In this document: piece after piece, positions 20,913 through 29,578 of the stretch
How the letters are laid out: each line of letters opens with the position of its first letter
Numbering within the stretch: position 1 is the stretch's first letter
Source: Nocardioides sp. L-11A
GTDB taxonomy: Bacteria > Actinomycetota > Actinomycetes > Propionibacteriales > Nocardioidaceae
DNA length: 64,000 nucleotides
Assembly: GCA_029961745.1 (NCBI GenBank)
Contig: CP124680.1
Location: 2,728,001-2,792,000, forward strand
Direction: 5' to 3'
Position numbers and translations under genes: made by a program
The notes under the pieces: model-generated
Databases searched by the model: none
What the model was told of the DNA's origin: nothing
The model's input: only the letters and a program-made list of their open reading frames with translations

Positions 20913-21073
20913 GCCGTGCCTCCCTTTCGCCGCCGGTGCCCAGCCCGCCCCGCACGCACGCGGGCGGCCTTCCCGACGCTCGACGTGCGCCCAGCATGCC
21001 TTCGCGCCGGCGCCTTGCCAGCGCACGCGCCGGACGACCTGGGCATCCACCGAGGAAGGGGCGGCACGGCCTA
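20910..21073. repeat. 164-bp region bounded by an inverted repeat
   Basis: TAGGCCGTGCC (20910-20920, starting at the rarA stop) and its exact complement (21063-21073) bound a GC-rich, apparently non-coding stretch. Including the next bases inward, about 17 of 19 positions pair. This could be a miniature inverted-repeat element or a long-range RNA stem after rarA. No ORF or known RNA is recognised inside. Confidence 0.55.
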
Positions 21074-21078
21074 GCAAG

Positions 21079-21084
21079 TAGGCT
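21079..21084 (+). promoter_or_regulatory. -10 box upstream of the alaS gene group
   Basis: TAGGCT ends 8 bases before the GTG at 21093 and lies in a small hairpin (AGCAAG, loop, CTTGCT, 21073-21088). It favours the GTG at 21093 over a TTG at 21084 and would drive the gene pair leading into alaS. Confidence 0.45.
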
Positions 21085-21092
21085 TGCTCGTC

Positions 21093-21665
21093 GTGACCAA
21101 CGAGCTCGTCGTCCCGGCCTGGCTGGCCGTGCTGGTCGCGGTCGCCGTCCTGGCGCTCGCGGTCGCCGCCTTCCGCCTGTCCCGGTCCGTGCGCCAGGCT
21201 CGCGGCCACACCGAGGCCCTGCTGGCGGCCGCGGCCCAGGACGCCGAGGCGCTGCGCGAGCAGCTGGCCGGCATCGAGGCCGAGCTGCAGGAGAAGCAGG
21301 AGGGCGCGCTCCGCTCGGACCGCACGGACGGCACGGAGCGGATGCCGGTCGCGACGGTCGACGACCGCGAGTACGTCATCACCGACCTCGGGCAGGAGAA
21401 CGGCCCGCGGGTCCCGGCGCGCGTCGTGCCCGCCCCGTTGTTCGCCGACATCCTGCTCCGCGAGAGCGTCATCAAGACCGCGGCGCTGGCCGCCGGGCTG
21501 CGCCGGGCCCTCTCGCCGGAGGTCCGCAACCGGATCCGGTTCGAGATGAAGCGCGAGGTCAAGCGCTCCCGCAAGGAGCGCAGACTGATGCTGCGGGCCG
21601 CCCGCCGCGACCTCGAGTCCCGTCGGCGCGGGGCGCTCCGGCCCGATGTCGAGGTGTCCTCGTGA
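21093..21665 (+). CDS. membrane-anchored hypothetical protein upstream of alaS
   Basis: I do not recognise the function. The 190-residue protein has one N-terminal membrane helix (about residues 6-25, 'AWLAVLVAVAVLALAVAAF'), a predicted coiled coil (about 30-70), a middle segment 'VDDREYVITDL', and a strongly basic C-terminal half ('RNRIRFEMKREVKRSRKERR') ending in Arg-rich sequence. It resembles the small membrane proteins regularly found before alaS in actinobacteria. It overlaps the next gene by four bases (GTGA), and the two with alaS form a tight operon. Confidence 0.82.
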   Translation: MTNELVVPAWLAVLVAVAVLALAVAAFRLSRSVRQARGHTEALLAAAAQDAEALREQLAGIEAELQEKQEGALRSDRTDGTERMPVATVDDREYVITDLGQENGPRVPARVVPAPLFADILLRESVIKTAALAAGLRRALSPEVRNRIRFEMKREVKRSRKERRLMLRAARRDLESRRRGALRPDVEVSS

Positions 21666-21931
21666 AGGCGGGCGTCTGGTTCGCGGCCGGCGCCGCGGCC
21701 GGGGTCTACGGCGTGGTCCGGGCCCGGCGGCTCGCCGAGGCGCTCACCCCCGACGGCATGCGCGACCGCATCGGAGCGGCCTTCCTCGGCGCCCGGATGT
21801 TCGGCGAGGAGGTCGCCCGCGGACAGGCCGAGGCCGAGATCCACCTGCGGCAGCGTTTCGACGGAGCCGACGCCGGTCCGCCCCAGCTGATGAACCCCAC
21901 CACCACACCGAGCAGAGAAGGCACCCGTTGA
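21662..21931 (+). CDS. DUF6167-like small protein upstream of alaS
   Basis: An 89-residue protein with an N-terminal hydrophobic stretch ('GVWFAAGAAAGVYGVV') followed by 'RARRLAEALTPDGMRDRIGAAFLGARMFGEEVARGQAEAE', the pattern I associate with the DUF6167 family found next to alaS in many actinobacteria. Function is unknown; a membrane-associated helical protein is likely. The GTG start overlaps the upstream stop, and its own stop overlaps the TTG start of alaS, so all three may be translationally coupled. Confidence 0.78.
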   Translation: MKAGVWFAAGAAAGVYGVVRARRLAEALTPDGMRDRIGAAFLGARMFGEEVARGQAEAEIHLRQRFDGADAGPPQLMNPTTTPSREGTR

Positions 21932-24624
21932 ACGAGCGGCACCTGAGCAGCGCGGAGATCCGCAACCGGTTCCTCGCCCACTTCGAGGCGCGCGGCCACA
22001 CCGTCGTACCGTCGGCCTCCCTGCTGCTCGACGACCCCAACCTGCTGTTCGTCAACGCGGGCATGGTGCCCTTCAAGCCCTACTTCCTGGGCCAGGAGAC
22101 ACCGCCGTTCCAGCGGGCCACCAGCGTGCAGAAGTGCGTGCGCACCCTCGACATCGAGGAGGTCGGCAAGACGACCCGCCACGGCACGTTCTTCCAGATG
22201 AACGGCAACTTCTCCTTCGGCGACTACTTCAAGGAGGGCGCCGTCCAGTTCGCCTGGGAGCTGATCACCAACGTCCAGGCCGACGGCGGGTTCGGCTTCG
22301 ACCCCGACAAGATCTGGGTCACCGTGCTGCCCGAGGACGACGAGGCGCGCGACGCGTGGAAGCGGATCGCGGGCCTGCCCGACGAGCGGATCCAGCCGCG
22401 CGGGCTCAAGGACAACTACTGGAACATGGGCGTGCCCGGTCCCGGCGGCCCCTGCAGCGAGATCTACATCGACCGCGGCCCCGCGTTCGGCCCGGACGGC
22501 GGCCCCGAGGCCGACGAGGACCGGTTCCTGGAGATCTGGAACCTGGTCTTCATGCAGGAGGAGCTCAGCGCCGTCCGTGCCAAGGACGACTTCGACATCG
22601 CCGGGCCGCTGCCGAGCAAGAACATCGACACCGGCATGGGCCTGGAGCGGGTCGCGTACCTGCTCCAGGACAAGCACAACATGTACGAGATCGACACCAT
22701 CTTCCCGGTGATCGAGAAGGCGATGGACCTGTCCGGGAAGAAGTACGGCGCGACCGGTGCCGACGCCCATGTCGACGACGTGCGCTTCCGCGTGGTCGCC
22801 GACCACGTCCGCAGCTCGCTCATGCTGATCGGTGACGGCGTCACGCCCGGCAACGAGGGCCGCGGCTACGTCCTGCGCCGGCTGCTGCGCCGCGCCGTGC
22901 GCAACATGCGGCTGCTCGGCTTCCAGGACCCCGCACTGCCCGAGCTGCTGCCGGTCTCCCGCGACCGGATGGGGGAGAGCTACCCCGAGCTGGTCTCCGG
23001 CTGGGACCGGATCGCCCAGGTCGCGTACGCCGAGGAGGAGGCGTTCCGCAAGACGCTCCAGGCCGGCACCCAGATCTTCGATCTCGCCGCCGGCGAGGTG
23101 CGGCGGTCCGGCGCCTCGACCATCCCGGGCGACAAGGCGTTCGCGCTGCACGACACCTACGGCTTCCCGATCGACCTGACCCTGGAGATGGCCACCGAGG
23201 CCGGTCTCGCGGTCGACGAGTCCGGCTTCCGGCAGTTGATGGCCGAGCAGCGCGAGCGGGCCAAGGCCGACGCGCGCGCCAAGAAGGGTCAGCACGCCGA
23301 CACGGCGGTCTACCGTGACATCCTCGACGCCAACGGCCCGACCGAGTGGCTGGCCTACGAGACCCTCGAGACCGAGTCGAAGCCGCTGGCGCTGCTGCGC
23401 GAGGGGGCTGCCGTCCCCGTGCTCACCGGTGGCGAGATCGGCGAGCTGGTCCTCGACCGCACCCCGTTCTACGCCGAGTCCGGTGGCCAGGTCGCCGATG
23501 CGGGCGTCATCGAGTTCGAGGGCGGCGCGCTGGAGGTGCTCGACGTCCAGCGCCCGGTCCGCGGCCTGGTGGTGCACCAGGTGCGGGTGGTCGACGGAGA
23601 GCTGCCCGCCGACGCGCGGCTGCTGCACGCGAAGGTCGACCCGCAGTGGCGCATCGGCGCCCGGCAGGCGCATTCCGGCACCCACATCGTGCACGCAGCG
23701 CTGCGCGAGGTGCTCGGCCCCACGGCCCTGCAGTCCGGCTCCTACAACCGCCCGGGCTATCTCCGCCTCGACTTCGGCTGGCTCAGCGCCCTGTCGCCCG
23801 AGCAGGTCCGCGCGATCGAGGAGGTCTCCAACAACGCGCTGCGCGCCGACCTGCCCGTCGGCTGGCAGTACATGACGCTCGGCGAGGCCAAGGACTGGGG
23901 CGCGATCGCCCTCTTCGGCGAGACCTATGACGACCGATCAGTCCGCGTCGTCGAGATCGGCGGCCCCTGGTCGCGTGAGCTCTGCGGTGGCACCCACGTG
24001 GAGCACTCCAGCCAGGTCGGCACCGTCGTGGTCACCGGCGAGGCGTCGGTCGGCTCGGGCAACCGCCGCATCGAGGCGTTGACCGGCGTCGAGGGCTTCG
24101 CCTATCTCGCCCGCGAGCGCGATGTGGTCGGCCAGCTCTCCACCCTGCTCAAGACCCAGCCCGACGACCTCGTCGGCCGGGTCGGCGACCTCCTGGAGCG
24201 ACTCAAGCAGTCCGAGAAGGAGATGGAGAAGATCCGGCTCGCCCAGCTGCTGTCCGGCGGCGCGGCGCTCGCCGAGGGCGCCACCGACGTCAACGGCGTA
24301 CGTCTGGTCGCCCAGCGGCTCGACGGTGCGGCGGGTGGCGACGTGCGCACCCTGGCGACCGATGTCCGGGCCCGCCTCGTGGGCGACGCCCCGGCGGTCG
24401 TCGTCCTCGTGGGCGCAGCCGATGGCAAGGCCGCGATCGTCGCCGCCCTCAATGATGCCGCCCAGGCCCGCGGCCTGGCGGCGGGAGACCTGGTGCGCGC
24501 CGCGGCGCCCTTCCTCGGCGGCAAGGGCGGCGGCAAGGCCGACCTCGCCCAGGGCGGCGGCACCGACGTGTCCCGGATCGACGAGGCGCTCGCCGCGGTG
24601 ACGGCAGCGGTCGCCTCGGCCTGA
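21928..24624 (+). CDS. alaS: alanine--tRNA ligase
   Basis: Class II synthetase that charges tRNA-Ala, with editing. The 898-residue protein contains the catalytic N-terminal domain ('NAGMVPFKPYFLG', 'HGTFFQMNGNFSFGDYFKE', 'NIDTGMGLERVAYLLQ'), the editing domain with zinc ligands in 'SGTHIVHAAL' and 'CGGTHVEHS', and the C-terminal domain ending 'GGGKADLAQGGG'. The start is TTG at 21928, overlapping the upstream stop, with GAGAAGG upstream; no ATG fits the conserved N-terminus ('SSAEIRNRFLAHFE'). ruvX follows after 8 bases. Confidence 0.96.
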   Translation: MNERHLSSAEIRNRFLAHFEARGHTVVPSASLLLDDPNLLFVNAGMVPFKPYFLGQETPPFQRATSVQKCVRTLDIEEVGKTTRHGTFFQMNGNFSFGDYFKEGAVQFAWELITNVQADGGFGFDPDKIWVTVLPEDDEARDAWKRIAGLPDERIQPRGLKDNYWNMGVPGPGGPCSEIYIDRGPAFGPDGGPEADEDRFLEIWNLVFMQEELSAVRAKDDFDIAGPLPSKNIDTGMGLERVAYLLQDKHNMYEIDTIFPVIEKAMDLSGKKYGATGADAHVDDVRFRVVADHVRSSLMLIGDGVTPGNEGRGYVLRRLLRRAVRNMRLLGFQDPALPELLPVSRDRMGESYPELVSGWDRIAQVAYAEEEAFRKTLQAGTQIFDLAAGEVRRSGASTIPGDKAFALHDTYGFPIDLTLEMATEAGLAVDESGFRQLMAEQRERAKADARAKKGQHADTAVYRDILDANGPTEWLAYETLETESKPLALLREGAAVPVLTGGEIGELVLDRTPFYAESGGQVADAGVIEFEGGALEVLDVQRPVRGLVVHQVRVVDGELPADARLLHAKVDPQWRIGARQAHSGTHIVHAALREVLGPTALQSGSYNRPGYLRLDFGWLSALSPEQVRAIEEVSNNALRADLPVGWQYMTLGEAKDWGAIALFGETYDDRSVRVVEIGGPWSRELCGGTHVEHSSQVGTVVVTGEASVGSGNRRIEALTGVEGFAYLARERDVVGQLSTLLKTQPDDLVGRVGDLLERLKQSEKEMEKIRLAQLLSGGAALAEGATDVNGVRLVAQRLDGAAGGDVRTLATDVRARLVGDAPAVVVLVGAADGKAAIVAALNDAAQARGLAAGDLVRAAAPFLGGKGGGKADLAQGGGTDVSRIDEALAAVTAAVASA

Positions 24625-24632
24625 GCAGCCGG

Positions 24633-25109
24633 ATGAGGCACGGCGTCCGTCTCGGCGTCGACCCGGGCGACGCCCGGATCGGCGTCGCCCGCAGCGACCC
24701 GTCCGGGATCCTCGCCACGCCTGTCGAGACCGTGCGGCGCGGTAGGGGCGACCTGCGCCGGATCCACCAGATCCAGAAGGCCGAGGACGCCGTCGAGATC
24801 GTCGTCGGCCTCCCACGCTCGCTCGCCGGCGGCGAGGGACCGGCCGCGGCCAAGACCCGTGAGTTCGCCGCCCGGCTGGCCCGGCGCGTGGCGCCGGTCC
24901 CGGTGCGGCTGGTCGACGAACGGCTCACCACGGTGACCGCGGAGGCTATGCTGCGCGACCAGCGCAAGGGCGCGAAGCGACGCGCTGTGGTCGACCAGGT
25001 CGCGGCCGTCGTCATCCTGCAGCAGGCGCTCGATGCCGAACGCGCCACCGATACCCCTCCGGGGGAGCTGGTGACGCCGCCCCCCACCGACGAGGAGACC
25101 CATGACTGA
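24633..25109 (+). CDS. ruvX: RuvX/YqgF-family nuclease
   Basis: A 158-residue RNase H-fold nuclease linked in the literature to 16S rRNA 5' processing and to Holliday junctions. Visible conserved segments are 'GVDPGDARIGVARSDPSG' near residues 6-23 with the first catalytic Asp, 'VVGLPRSLAGGEG', 'VRLVDERLTTVTAEAMLR' with the Glu, and a C-terminal 'AVVDQVAAVVILQ' with the last Asp. The catalytic acidic set appears complete. The 3' end overlaps mltG by 8 bases. The alaS-ruvX-mltG-aroE order is conserved in actinobacteria. Confidence 0.93.
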   Translation: MRHGVRLGVDPGDARIGVARSDPSGILATPVETVRRGRGDLRRIHQIQKAEDAVEIVVGLPRSLAGGEGPAAAKTREFAARLARRVAPVPVRLVDERLTTVTAEAMLRDQRKGAKRRAVVDQVAAVVILQQALDAERATDTPPGELVTPPPTDEETHD

Positions 25110-26283
25110 GCAGCCGCCGACGGAGCCCGTCGAGCCCGCTGAGGACCTCGGGCTGCTCCCCGGCACGCCGGCGGGCGGACGCCGGCGCGCGGCCAAGCAG
25201 CGGCGCGGCGGCTGCCTGCCGATCCTGCTCGTGGTGGTGCTCTTCTGCGGCCTGGTCGCCTGGTTCGCCCGCGGCGCGATCTCCGACGTCAAGGACATGT
25301 TCGCCGGGCCGGAGGACTTCGCCGGGCCGGGCAGCGGGGAGGTCACCTTCGTGATCGACCCCGGCCAGACGGTCGGCTCGATGGGTGCCGAGCTCGAGGA
25401 GCTCGGTGTGGTCGCCTCCAGCGACGCCTTCGTCGACGCCGCGGCCAAGGACCAACGGTCGACGAAGATCCAGGCCGGCACCTACCTCCTCAAGAGCGAG
25501 ATGAAGGCGGCCGACGTCGTCGCCATCCTCGTCGACCCGGCGAACGTCTCGACCGAGACGGTCACCGTCCCCGAGGGGCTGCGTGTCGTCGACATCGTCG
25601 ACCTGCTCGCGAAGAAGACCGACTTCACCAAGAAGGCGTTGAACGCCGCGCTGCGTAGCCCGGAGCTCGGCCTGCCCGACTACGCCGACGGCAATCCCGA
25701 GGGCTACCTGTTCCCCGCGACCTACACGATCAGCCCCAACGACACCGAGGCCGGCTTCCTCAAGGCCATGGTCGACCGATGGAAGCGGGCCGCCGAGGAC
25801 GCCGGGCTCGACGCGGCCGCCCAGCGGCTCGGCTACACCCCCCACGAGCTGATGACCGTCGCCTCGCTGGTGCAGGTGGAGGGCAAGACGGCCGAGGACA
25901 TGGCGAAGATCGCCCGGGTGATCCTCAACCGGATCGAGAACCCCGGCACCGCCGGACAGGTCGGCCGGCTGCAGATCGACGCCTCGGTCGACTACGCGCT
26001 CGGCCGCAAGCTCACCGTCGGACTGACCCAGGCCGAGCGGGAGAACACCGACTCGCCGTACAACACCTTCCGGGTCACCGGGCTGCCGCCGGGGCCGATC
26101 AGCGCGCCCGGTGACGACGCGATCACCGCGGCCATGAACCCGCCGGAGGGCGACTGGTACTACTACGTCACCGTCAACCTGCGCACCGGCGAGACGAAGT
26201 TCGCGACCAGCTACGACGAGTTCCTCACCTACACCGGCGAGCTGCGCGACTACTGCGCCAACGAGTCCGAGGGCGCCTGCTAG
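25102..26283 (+). CDS. mltG: endolytic transglycosylase MltG
   Basis: A membrane-anchored lytic transglycosylase that cuts nascent peptidoglycan strands. The 393-residue protein has a short Pro/Glu-rich cytoplasmic N-terminus, a basic cluster before one membrane helix (about 39-57), a LysM-like region, and the YceG/MltG catalytic domain with 'PEGYLFPATYTI', 'MTVASLVQVEGKTAEDMAKIARVILNRI' (retaining a Glu in the active-site segment) and 'YNTFRVTGLPPGPISAPG'. The C-terminus ends with two cysteines. It starts inside ruvX and its stop overlaps the aroE GTG. Confidence 0.93.
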   Translation: MTEQPPTEPVEPAEDLGLLPGTPAGGRRRAAKQRRGGCLPILLVVVLFCGLVAWFARGAISDVKDMFAGPEDFAGPGSGEVTFVIDPGQTVGSMGAELEELGVVASSDAFVDAAAKDQRSTKIQAGTYLLKSEMKAADVVAILVDPANVSTETVTVPEGLRVVDIVDLLAKKTDFTKKALNAALRSPELGLPDYADGNPEGYLFPATYTISPNDTEAGFLKAMVDRWKRAAEDAGLDAAAQRLGYTPHELMTVASLVQVEGKTAEDMAKIARVILNRIENPGTAGQVGRLQIDASVDYALGRKLTVGLTQAERENTDSPYNTFRVTGLPPGPISAPGDDAITAAMNPPEGDWYYYVTVNLRTGETKFATSYDEFLTYTGELRDYCANESEGAC

Positions 26284-27110
26284 TGGTCGCCGAGGGTGGG
26301 CCGATCCGCTGCGCCGTGGTCGGCGACCCGGTGGCGCACTCGCTCTCGCCGACCCTGCACCGCGCGGGGTACGCCGCGCTCGGCCTCACCGCGGCGTACG
26401 ACGCGATCCGGGTGCCGGCCGGTGGGCTGGCCGGGTTCGTGGCCGGGCTCGGTCCGGAGTGGCGGGGGCTGTCGGTCACCGCTCCGCTCAAGCGGGAGGC
26501 ACTGGCCCTGGCCGAGGAGGTGTCCGACCTGGCCCGGCTGGCCGGCGGTGCCAACACCCTGGTCCGGACCGCCGGCGGCTGGTCGGCCGACAACACCGAC
26601 GTACCGGGTGCGTCGGCCGCCGTCCGCGAACGCTTCGCCGGCACCCCGGCCACGGCCACGATCCTCGGCGGCGGCGCGACCGCTGCCAGCGTCGGGCTCG
26701 CCCTGGCCGACCTCGGCGTCGGCCGGATCACCGTCGCCGCACGCAACCCGGGCAACGCCACGGAGGCGGTCGCCGCCGTCCGACGCCACCCGGCCGCGCC
26801 CGAGGTCCGCGTCCTCGCCCTCGACGTGACGGAGCACACCGGCGGAGTACTGGTCTCGACGATCCCCGCCGCCGCCCAGACGGCCGAGCTGGTCGCGCGG
26901 GTGCTGCCCGCCGAGGTCGTGTTCGAGGTGACCTACAACGAGTGGCCGACACCGCTGGTCGAGGCGGCACTGCGCACGGACATCCCGGTGGTCTCCGGAC
27001 TCGACCTGCTGGTGCACCAGGCGGTGCTCCAGTTCGCCATGTTCACTGGTCATGACGGACCACTCGACGCCATGCGCTCGGCGGGCGAAGCCGCGCAGGC
27101 CGCCCGGTAG
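26283..27110 (+). CDS. aroE: shikimate dehydrogenase
   Basis: Reduces 3-dehydroshikimate with NADPH in aromatic amino acid synthesis. The 275-residue protein has the AroE signatures 'AVVGDPVAHSLSPTLH' near residues 11-26, 'GLSVTAPLKREAL' with the catalytic Lys, 'ADNTDVPGA' with the catalytic Asp, and the nucleotide-binding 'ATILGGGATAASVGLAL'. The GTG start overlaps the mltG stop. It heads the shikimate run, separated from aroC by a peptidase gene. Confidence 0.94.
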   Translation: MVAEGGPIRCAVVGDPVAHSLSPTLHRAGYAALGLTAAYDAIRVPAGGLAGFVAGLGPEWRGLSVTAPLKREALALAEEVSDLARLAGGANTLVRTAGGWSADNTDVPGASAAVRERFAGTPATATILGGGATAASVGLALADLGVGRITVAARNPGNATEAVAAVRRHPAAPEVRVLALDVTEHTGGVLVSTIPAAAQTAELVARVLPAEVVFEVTYNEWPTPLVEAALRTDIPVVSGLDLLVHQAVLQFAMFTGHDGPLDAMRSAGEAAQAAR

Positions 27111-27119
27111 CGTCGCGGC

Positions 27120-27818
27120 ATGCACGCCGTCCCCGCGCTGGTCTGCGCCCTCGTCGGCGCGCTCGCCGGACTCCTCGTCCCCTGGCTGATCGCGCAGTGT
27201 CCCGAGCCCGAGCACGATCCGTCCGAGAACCCCGAGGACTACCCCGACCACGTGCCCTTCGCACAGGTGGCCGCCCGCACCGGACTGCGCCTGCGCTCCG
27301 CCGCCGCGTGCGCGCTCGCCGCTGGTGTCCTCGGCCTGGCGCTGGGGTGGAACTGGGGTCTGTTCTGGCTGCTGGCCCTCGTCCCGGTCTGCTGCGCGCT
27401 GACGATCATCGACTACGTCACCTGGTACCTGCCCTCCCGCCTGATCCGGCCGGCCTGGCTGGTCAGCGGCGGGCTGGTCGCGGCGGTGGCCGTGGTGGTC
27501 AGCGACCCGTGGGTCGCCGGGTGGGGACTGATCGGATTCCTGGCGCTCGGTGGCTACTACGGTCTGATGCGCCTGGTCAGCCCGCGGGCCATGGCCGGCG
27601 GCGACGTCCGGCTGGGCGCGCTGCTCGGCATCGCGATCGGGCCGTACGGCGCGGGGGTGCTCCTCGTGTCCGTGCTGGCCGCCGCCGTGCTGGGCGTGGT
27701 GGCCATGGTGCCGATGCGGCGCAGCGGCACCATGATCCGGCGCCGGGTGCCGTACGGTCCCTTCCTCGTGCTCGGCGCACTGGTCGCCGTCGTCGTGGGA
27801 CAGGTCCTCGGCGGCTGA
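27120..27818 (+). CDS. A24-family prepilin peptidase-like membrane protein
   Basis: A 232-residue membrane protein with about six hydrophobic segments. It carries both aspartyl-protease elements of the type IV prepilin peptidase family: an Asp in 'CALTIIDYVTWYLPSRLI' and the 'AGGDVRLGALLG' motif. The N-terminal methylase-type cysteine domain is absent, as in many short actinobacterial members. Its substrate, presumably a Flp/Tad-type or competence pilin, is not in this window. It lies 9 bases after aroE. Confidence 0.85.
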   Translation: MHAVPALVCALVGALAGLLVPWLIAQCPEPEHDPSENPEDYPDHVPFAQVAARTGLRLRSAAACALAAGVLGLALGWNWGLFWLLALVPVCCALTIIDYVTWYLPSRLIRPAWLVSGGLVAAVAVVVSDPWVAGWGLIGFLALGGYYGLMRLVSPRAMAGGDVRLGALLGIAIGPYGAGVLLVSVLAAAVLGVVAMVPMRRSGTMIRRRVPYGPFLVLGALVAVVVGQVLGG

Positions 27819-27829
27819 GCCCCGCGTGG

Positions 27830-27835
27830 GACAAT
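27830..27835 (+). promoter_or_regulatory. -10 box of aroC
   Basis: GACAAT ends 7 bases before the ATG at 27843. This supports 27843 rather than the in-frame ATG at 27834, which overlaps the box itself. Confidence 0.45.
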
Positions 27836-27842
27836 GGCGCTC

Positions 27843-29021
27843 ATGTTGCGCTGGCTGACTGCGGGGGAGTCCCACGGCCCCTCCCTGGTCGCGATCCTCG
27901 AGGGCCTGCCGGCCCACGTCGAGGTCACGACCGACGACATCTCCGACTCGCTCGCCCGTCGTCGCCTCGGCTACGGCCGGGGCGCCCGGATGAAGTTCGA
28001 GGCCGACGAGGTCACCATCACCGGCGGCGTCCGGCACGGGCGTACGCAGGGTGGGCCGGTCGCGATCCAGGTCGGCAACACCGAGTGGCCCAAGTGGGAG
28101 ACGGTGATGTCGGCCGACCCGGTCGACCCCGCGATCCTCGAGAGCCAGGCCCGCAACGCCGCGCTGACCCGTCCGCGCCCGGGCCACGCCGACCTCGCGG
28201 GCATGCAGAAGTACGACTTCGCCGACGCCCGCCCGATCCTCGAACGCGCCTCCGCGCGCGAGACCGCCGCGCGGGTCGCCCTGGGCCGCGTCGCGAGCAA
28301 CTTCGTCGAACAGGCGACCGGTGCCCGGATCGTGAGCCACGTGCTCGAGATCGGCGGCGTGCGCACTCCGTCGGCCGAGCTGCCGGCCCCGGACGACGTC
28401 GAGCGCCTCGACGCCGACCCGGTGCGCTGCCTCGACGCCGACGGCTCGAAGCTCATGGTCGAGCGGATCGACCAGGCCCACAAGGACGGCGACACCCTCG
28501 GCGGCGTCGTCGAGGTCGTCGTCCACGGCCTGCCGCCGGGCCTCGGCTCCCACGTGCACTGGGACCGGCGCCTCGACGCGCGCCTGGCCGGCGCGCTGAT
28601 GGGCATCCAGGCGATCAAGGGCGTCGAGGTCGGCGACGGCTTCGAGCTGGCCGCCACGCCCGGCTCACTCGCGCACGACGAGATCGTCCCGACCGAGGAC
28701 GGCCTGCGCCGGGTCTCGGGCCGCTCCGGCGGCACCGAGGGCGGGATGACCACCGGCGAGATCCTGCGGGTGCGCGCCGCGATGAAGCCGATCGCCACGG
28801 TTCCGCGGGCGTTGCGCACCGTCGACCTGGCCACCGGCGAGGAGGCCGTCGCCCACCACCAGCGCTCCGACGTGTGCGCCGTGCCGGCGGCCGGCATCGT
28901 TGCCGAGGCGATGGTCGCGCTCGTCCTGGCCCAGGCCGTGCTGGAGAAGTTCGGCGGCGACTCCGTCCAGGAGACCCGGCGCAACGTGCAGTCGTACCTC
29001 GACACGCTCCGGTTCAAGTGA
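27843..29021 (+). CDS. aroC: chorismate synthase
   Basis: Final enzyme of the shikimate pathway, converting EPSP to chorismate with reduced FMN. The 392-residue protein opens '[21 protein letters not shown]', and has '[15 protein letters not shown]', '[12 protein letters not shown]', '[14 protein letters not shown]' and the C-terminal '[20 protein letters not shown]'. I use the ATG at 27843 because the family starts at this residue and a -10 box lies 7 bases upstream. The stop overlaps the aroK GTG. Confidence 0.95.
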   Translation: MLRWLTAGESHGPSLVAILEGLPAHVEVTTDDISDSLARRRLGYGRGARMKFEADEVTITGGVRHGRTQGGPVAIQVGNTEWPKWETVMSADPVDPAILESQARNAALTRPRPGHADLAGMQKYDFADARPILERASARETAARVALGRVASNFVEQATGARIVSHVLEIGGVRTPSAELPAPDDVERLDADPVRCLDADGSKLMVERIDQAHKDGDTLGGVVEVVVHGLPPGLGSHVHWDRRLDARLAGALMGIQAIKGVEVGDGFELAATPGSLAHDEIVPTEDGLRRVSGRSGGTEGGMTTGEILRVRAAMKPIATVPRALRTVDLATGEEAVAHHQRSDVCAVPAAGIVAEAMVALVLAQAVLEKFGGDSVQETRRNVQSYLDTLRFK

Positions 29022-29578
29022 GCGACACCCCTCGAGCCGAGCCACCAGCGGGGGACCACGGGGGCCGAGCTCCGGTGTGCGTCCTGATCGGCACCATGGG
29101 CGCCGGGAAGACGACCGTGGGCCGGCGGGTCGCGGCCGCGCTCGGCGTCGGGTTCGCCGACAGCGACGAGCTCGTCGAGGAGCAGGCGGGCAAATCGGTC
29201 CAGGACATCTTCGTCGAGGACGGCGAGACGGCCTTCCGCGCGCTCGAGCACGCCACCGTCGCCCGCGCGCTCGGCGAGCACGACGGCGTGCTGTCCCTGG
29301 GCGGCGGAGCCGTCCTGGACCCGGCGACGCGGGCACTGCTCGCGCCCCACCCGGTCGTGTTCCTCCGGGTCGGCCTGGCCGACGCCGTCAAGCGGGTCGG
29401 CCTCGGCACCGGTCGCCCACTGCTGCTCGGCAACGTGCGGGCGCGGGTCAAGCAGCTCCTCGACGAGCGCACCCCGGTCTATGAGAGCCTCGCCCGGATC
29501 ACCGTCGAGACCGACGGCCGCGAGCCTGCGGCCATCGCCGCCGAGATCGTCACCGCCCTCGAGGGAGACCGCGCATGA
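29018..29578 (+). CDS. aroK: shikimate kinase
   Basis: Phosphorylates shikimate with ATP. The 186-residue protein has Walker A '[15 protein letters not shown]' near residues 24-38, the shikimate-binding Asp in '[13 protein letters not shown]', and '[11 protein letters not shown]'. The adenine-site Arg lies in '[27 protein letters not shown]'. About 20 unconserved residues precede the core when the GTG overlapping the aroC stop is used. Its stop overlaps aroB (ATGA). Confidence 0.94.
   Translation: MSDTPRAEPPAGDHGGRAPVCVLIGTMGAGKTTVGRRVAAALGVGFADSDELVEEQAGKSVQDIFVEDGETAFRALEHATVARALGEHDGVLSLGGGAVLDPATRALLAPHPVVFLRVGLADAVKRVGLGTGRPLLLGNVRARVKQLLDERTPVYESLARITVETDGREPAAIAAEIVTALEGDRA

Noticed and set aside
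27834..27842. In-frame ATG at 27834 as the aroC start
   Set aside because: It overlaps the -10 box, and chorismate synthases start at the next Met ('[12 protein letters not shown]').
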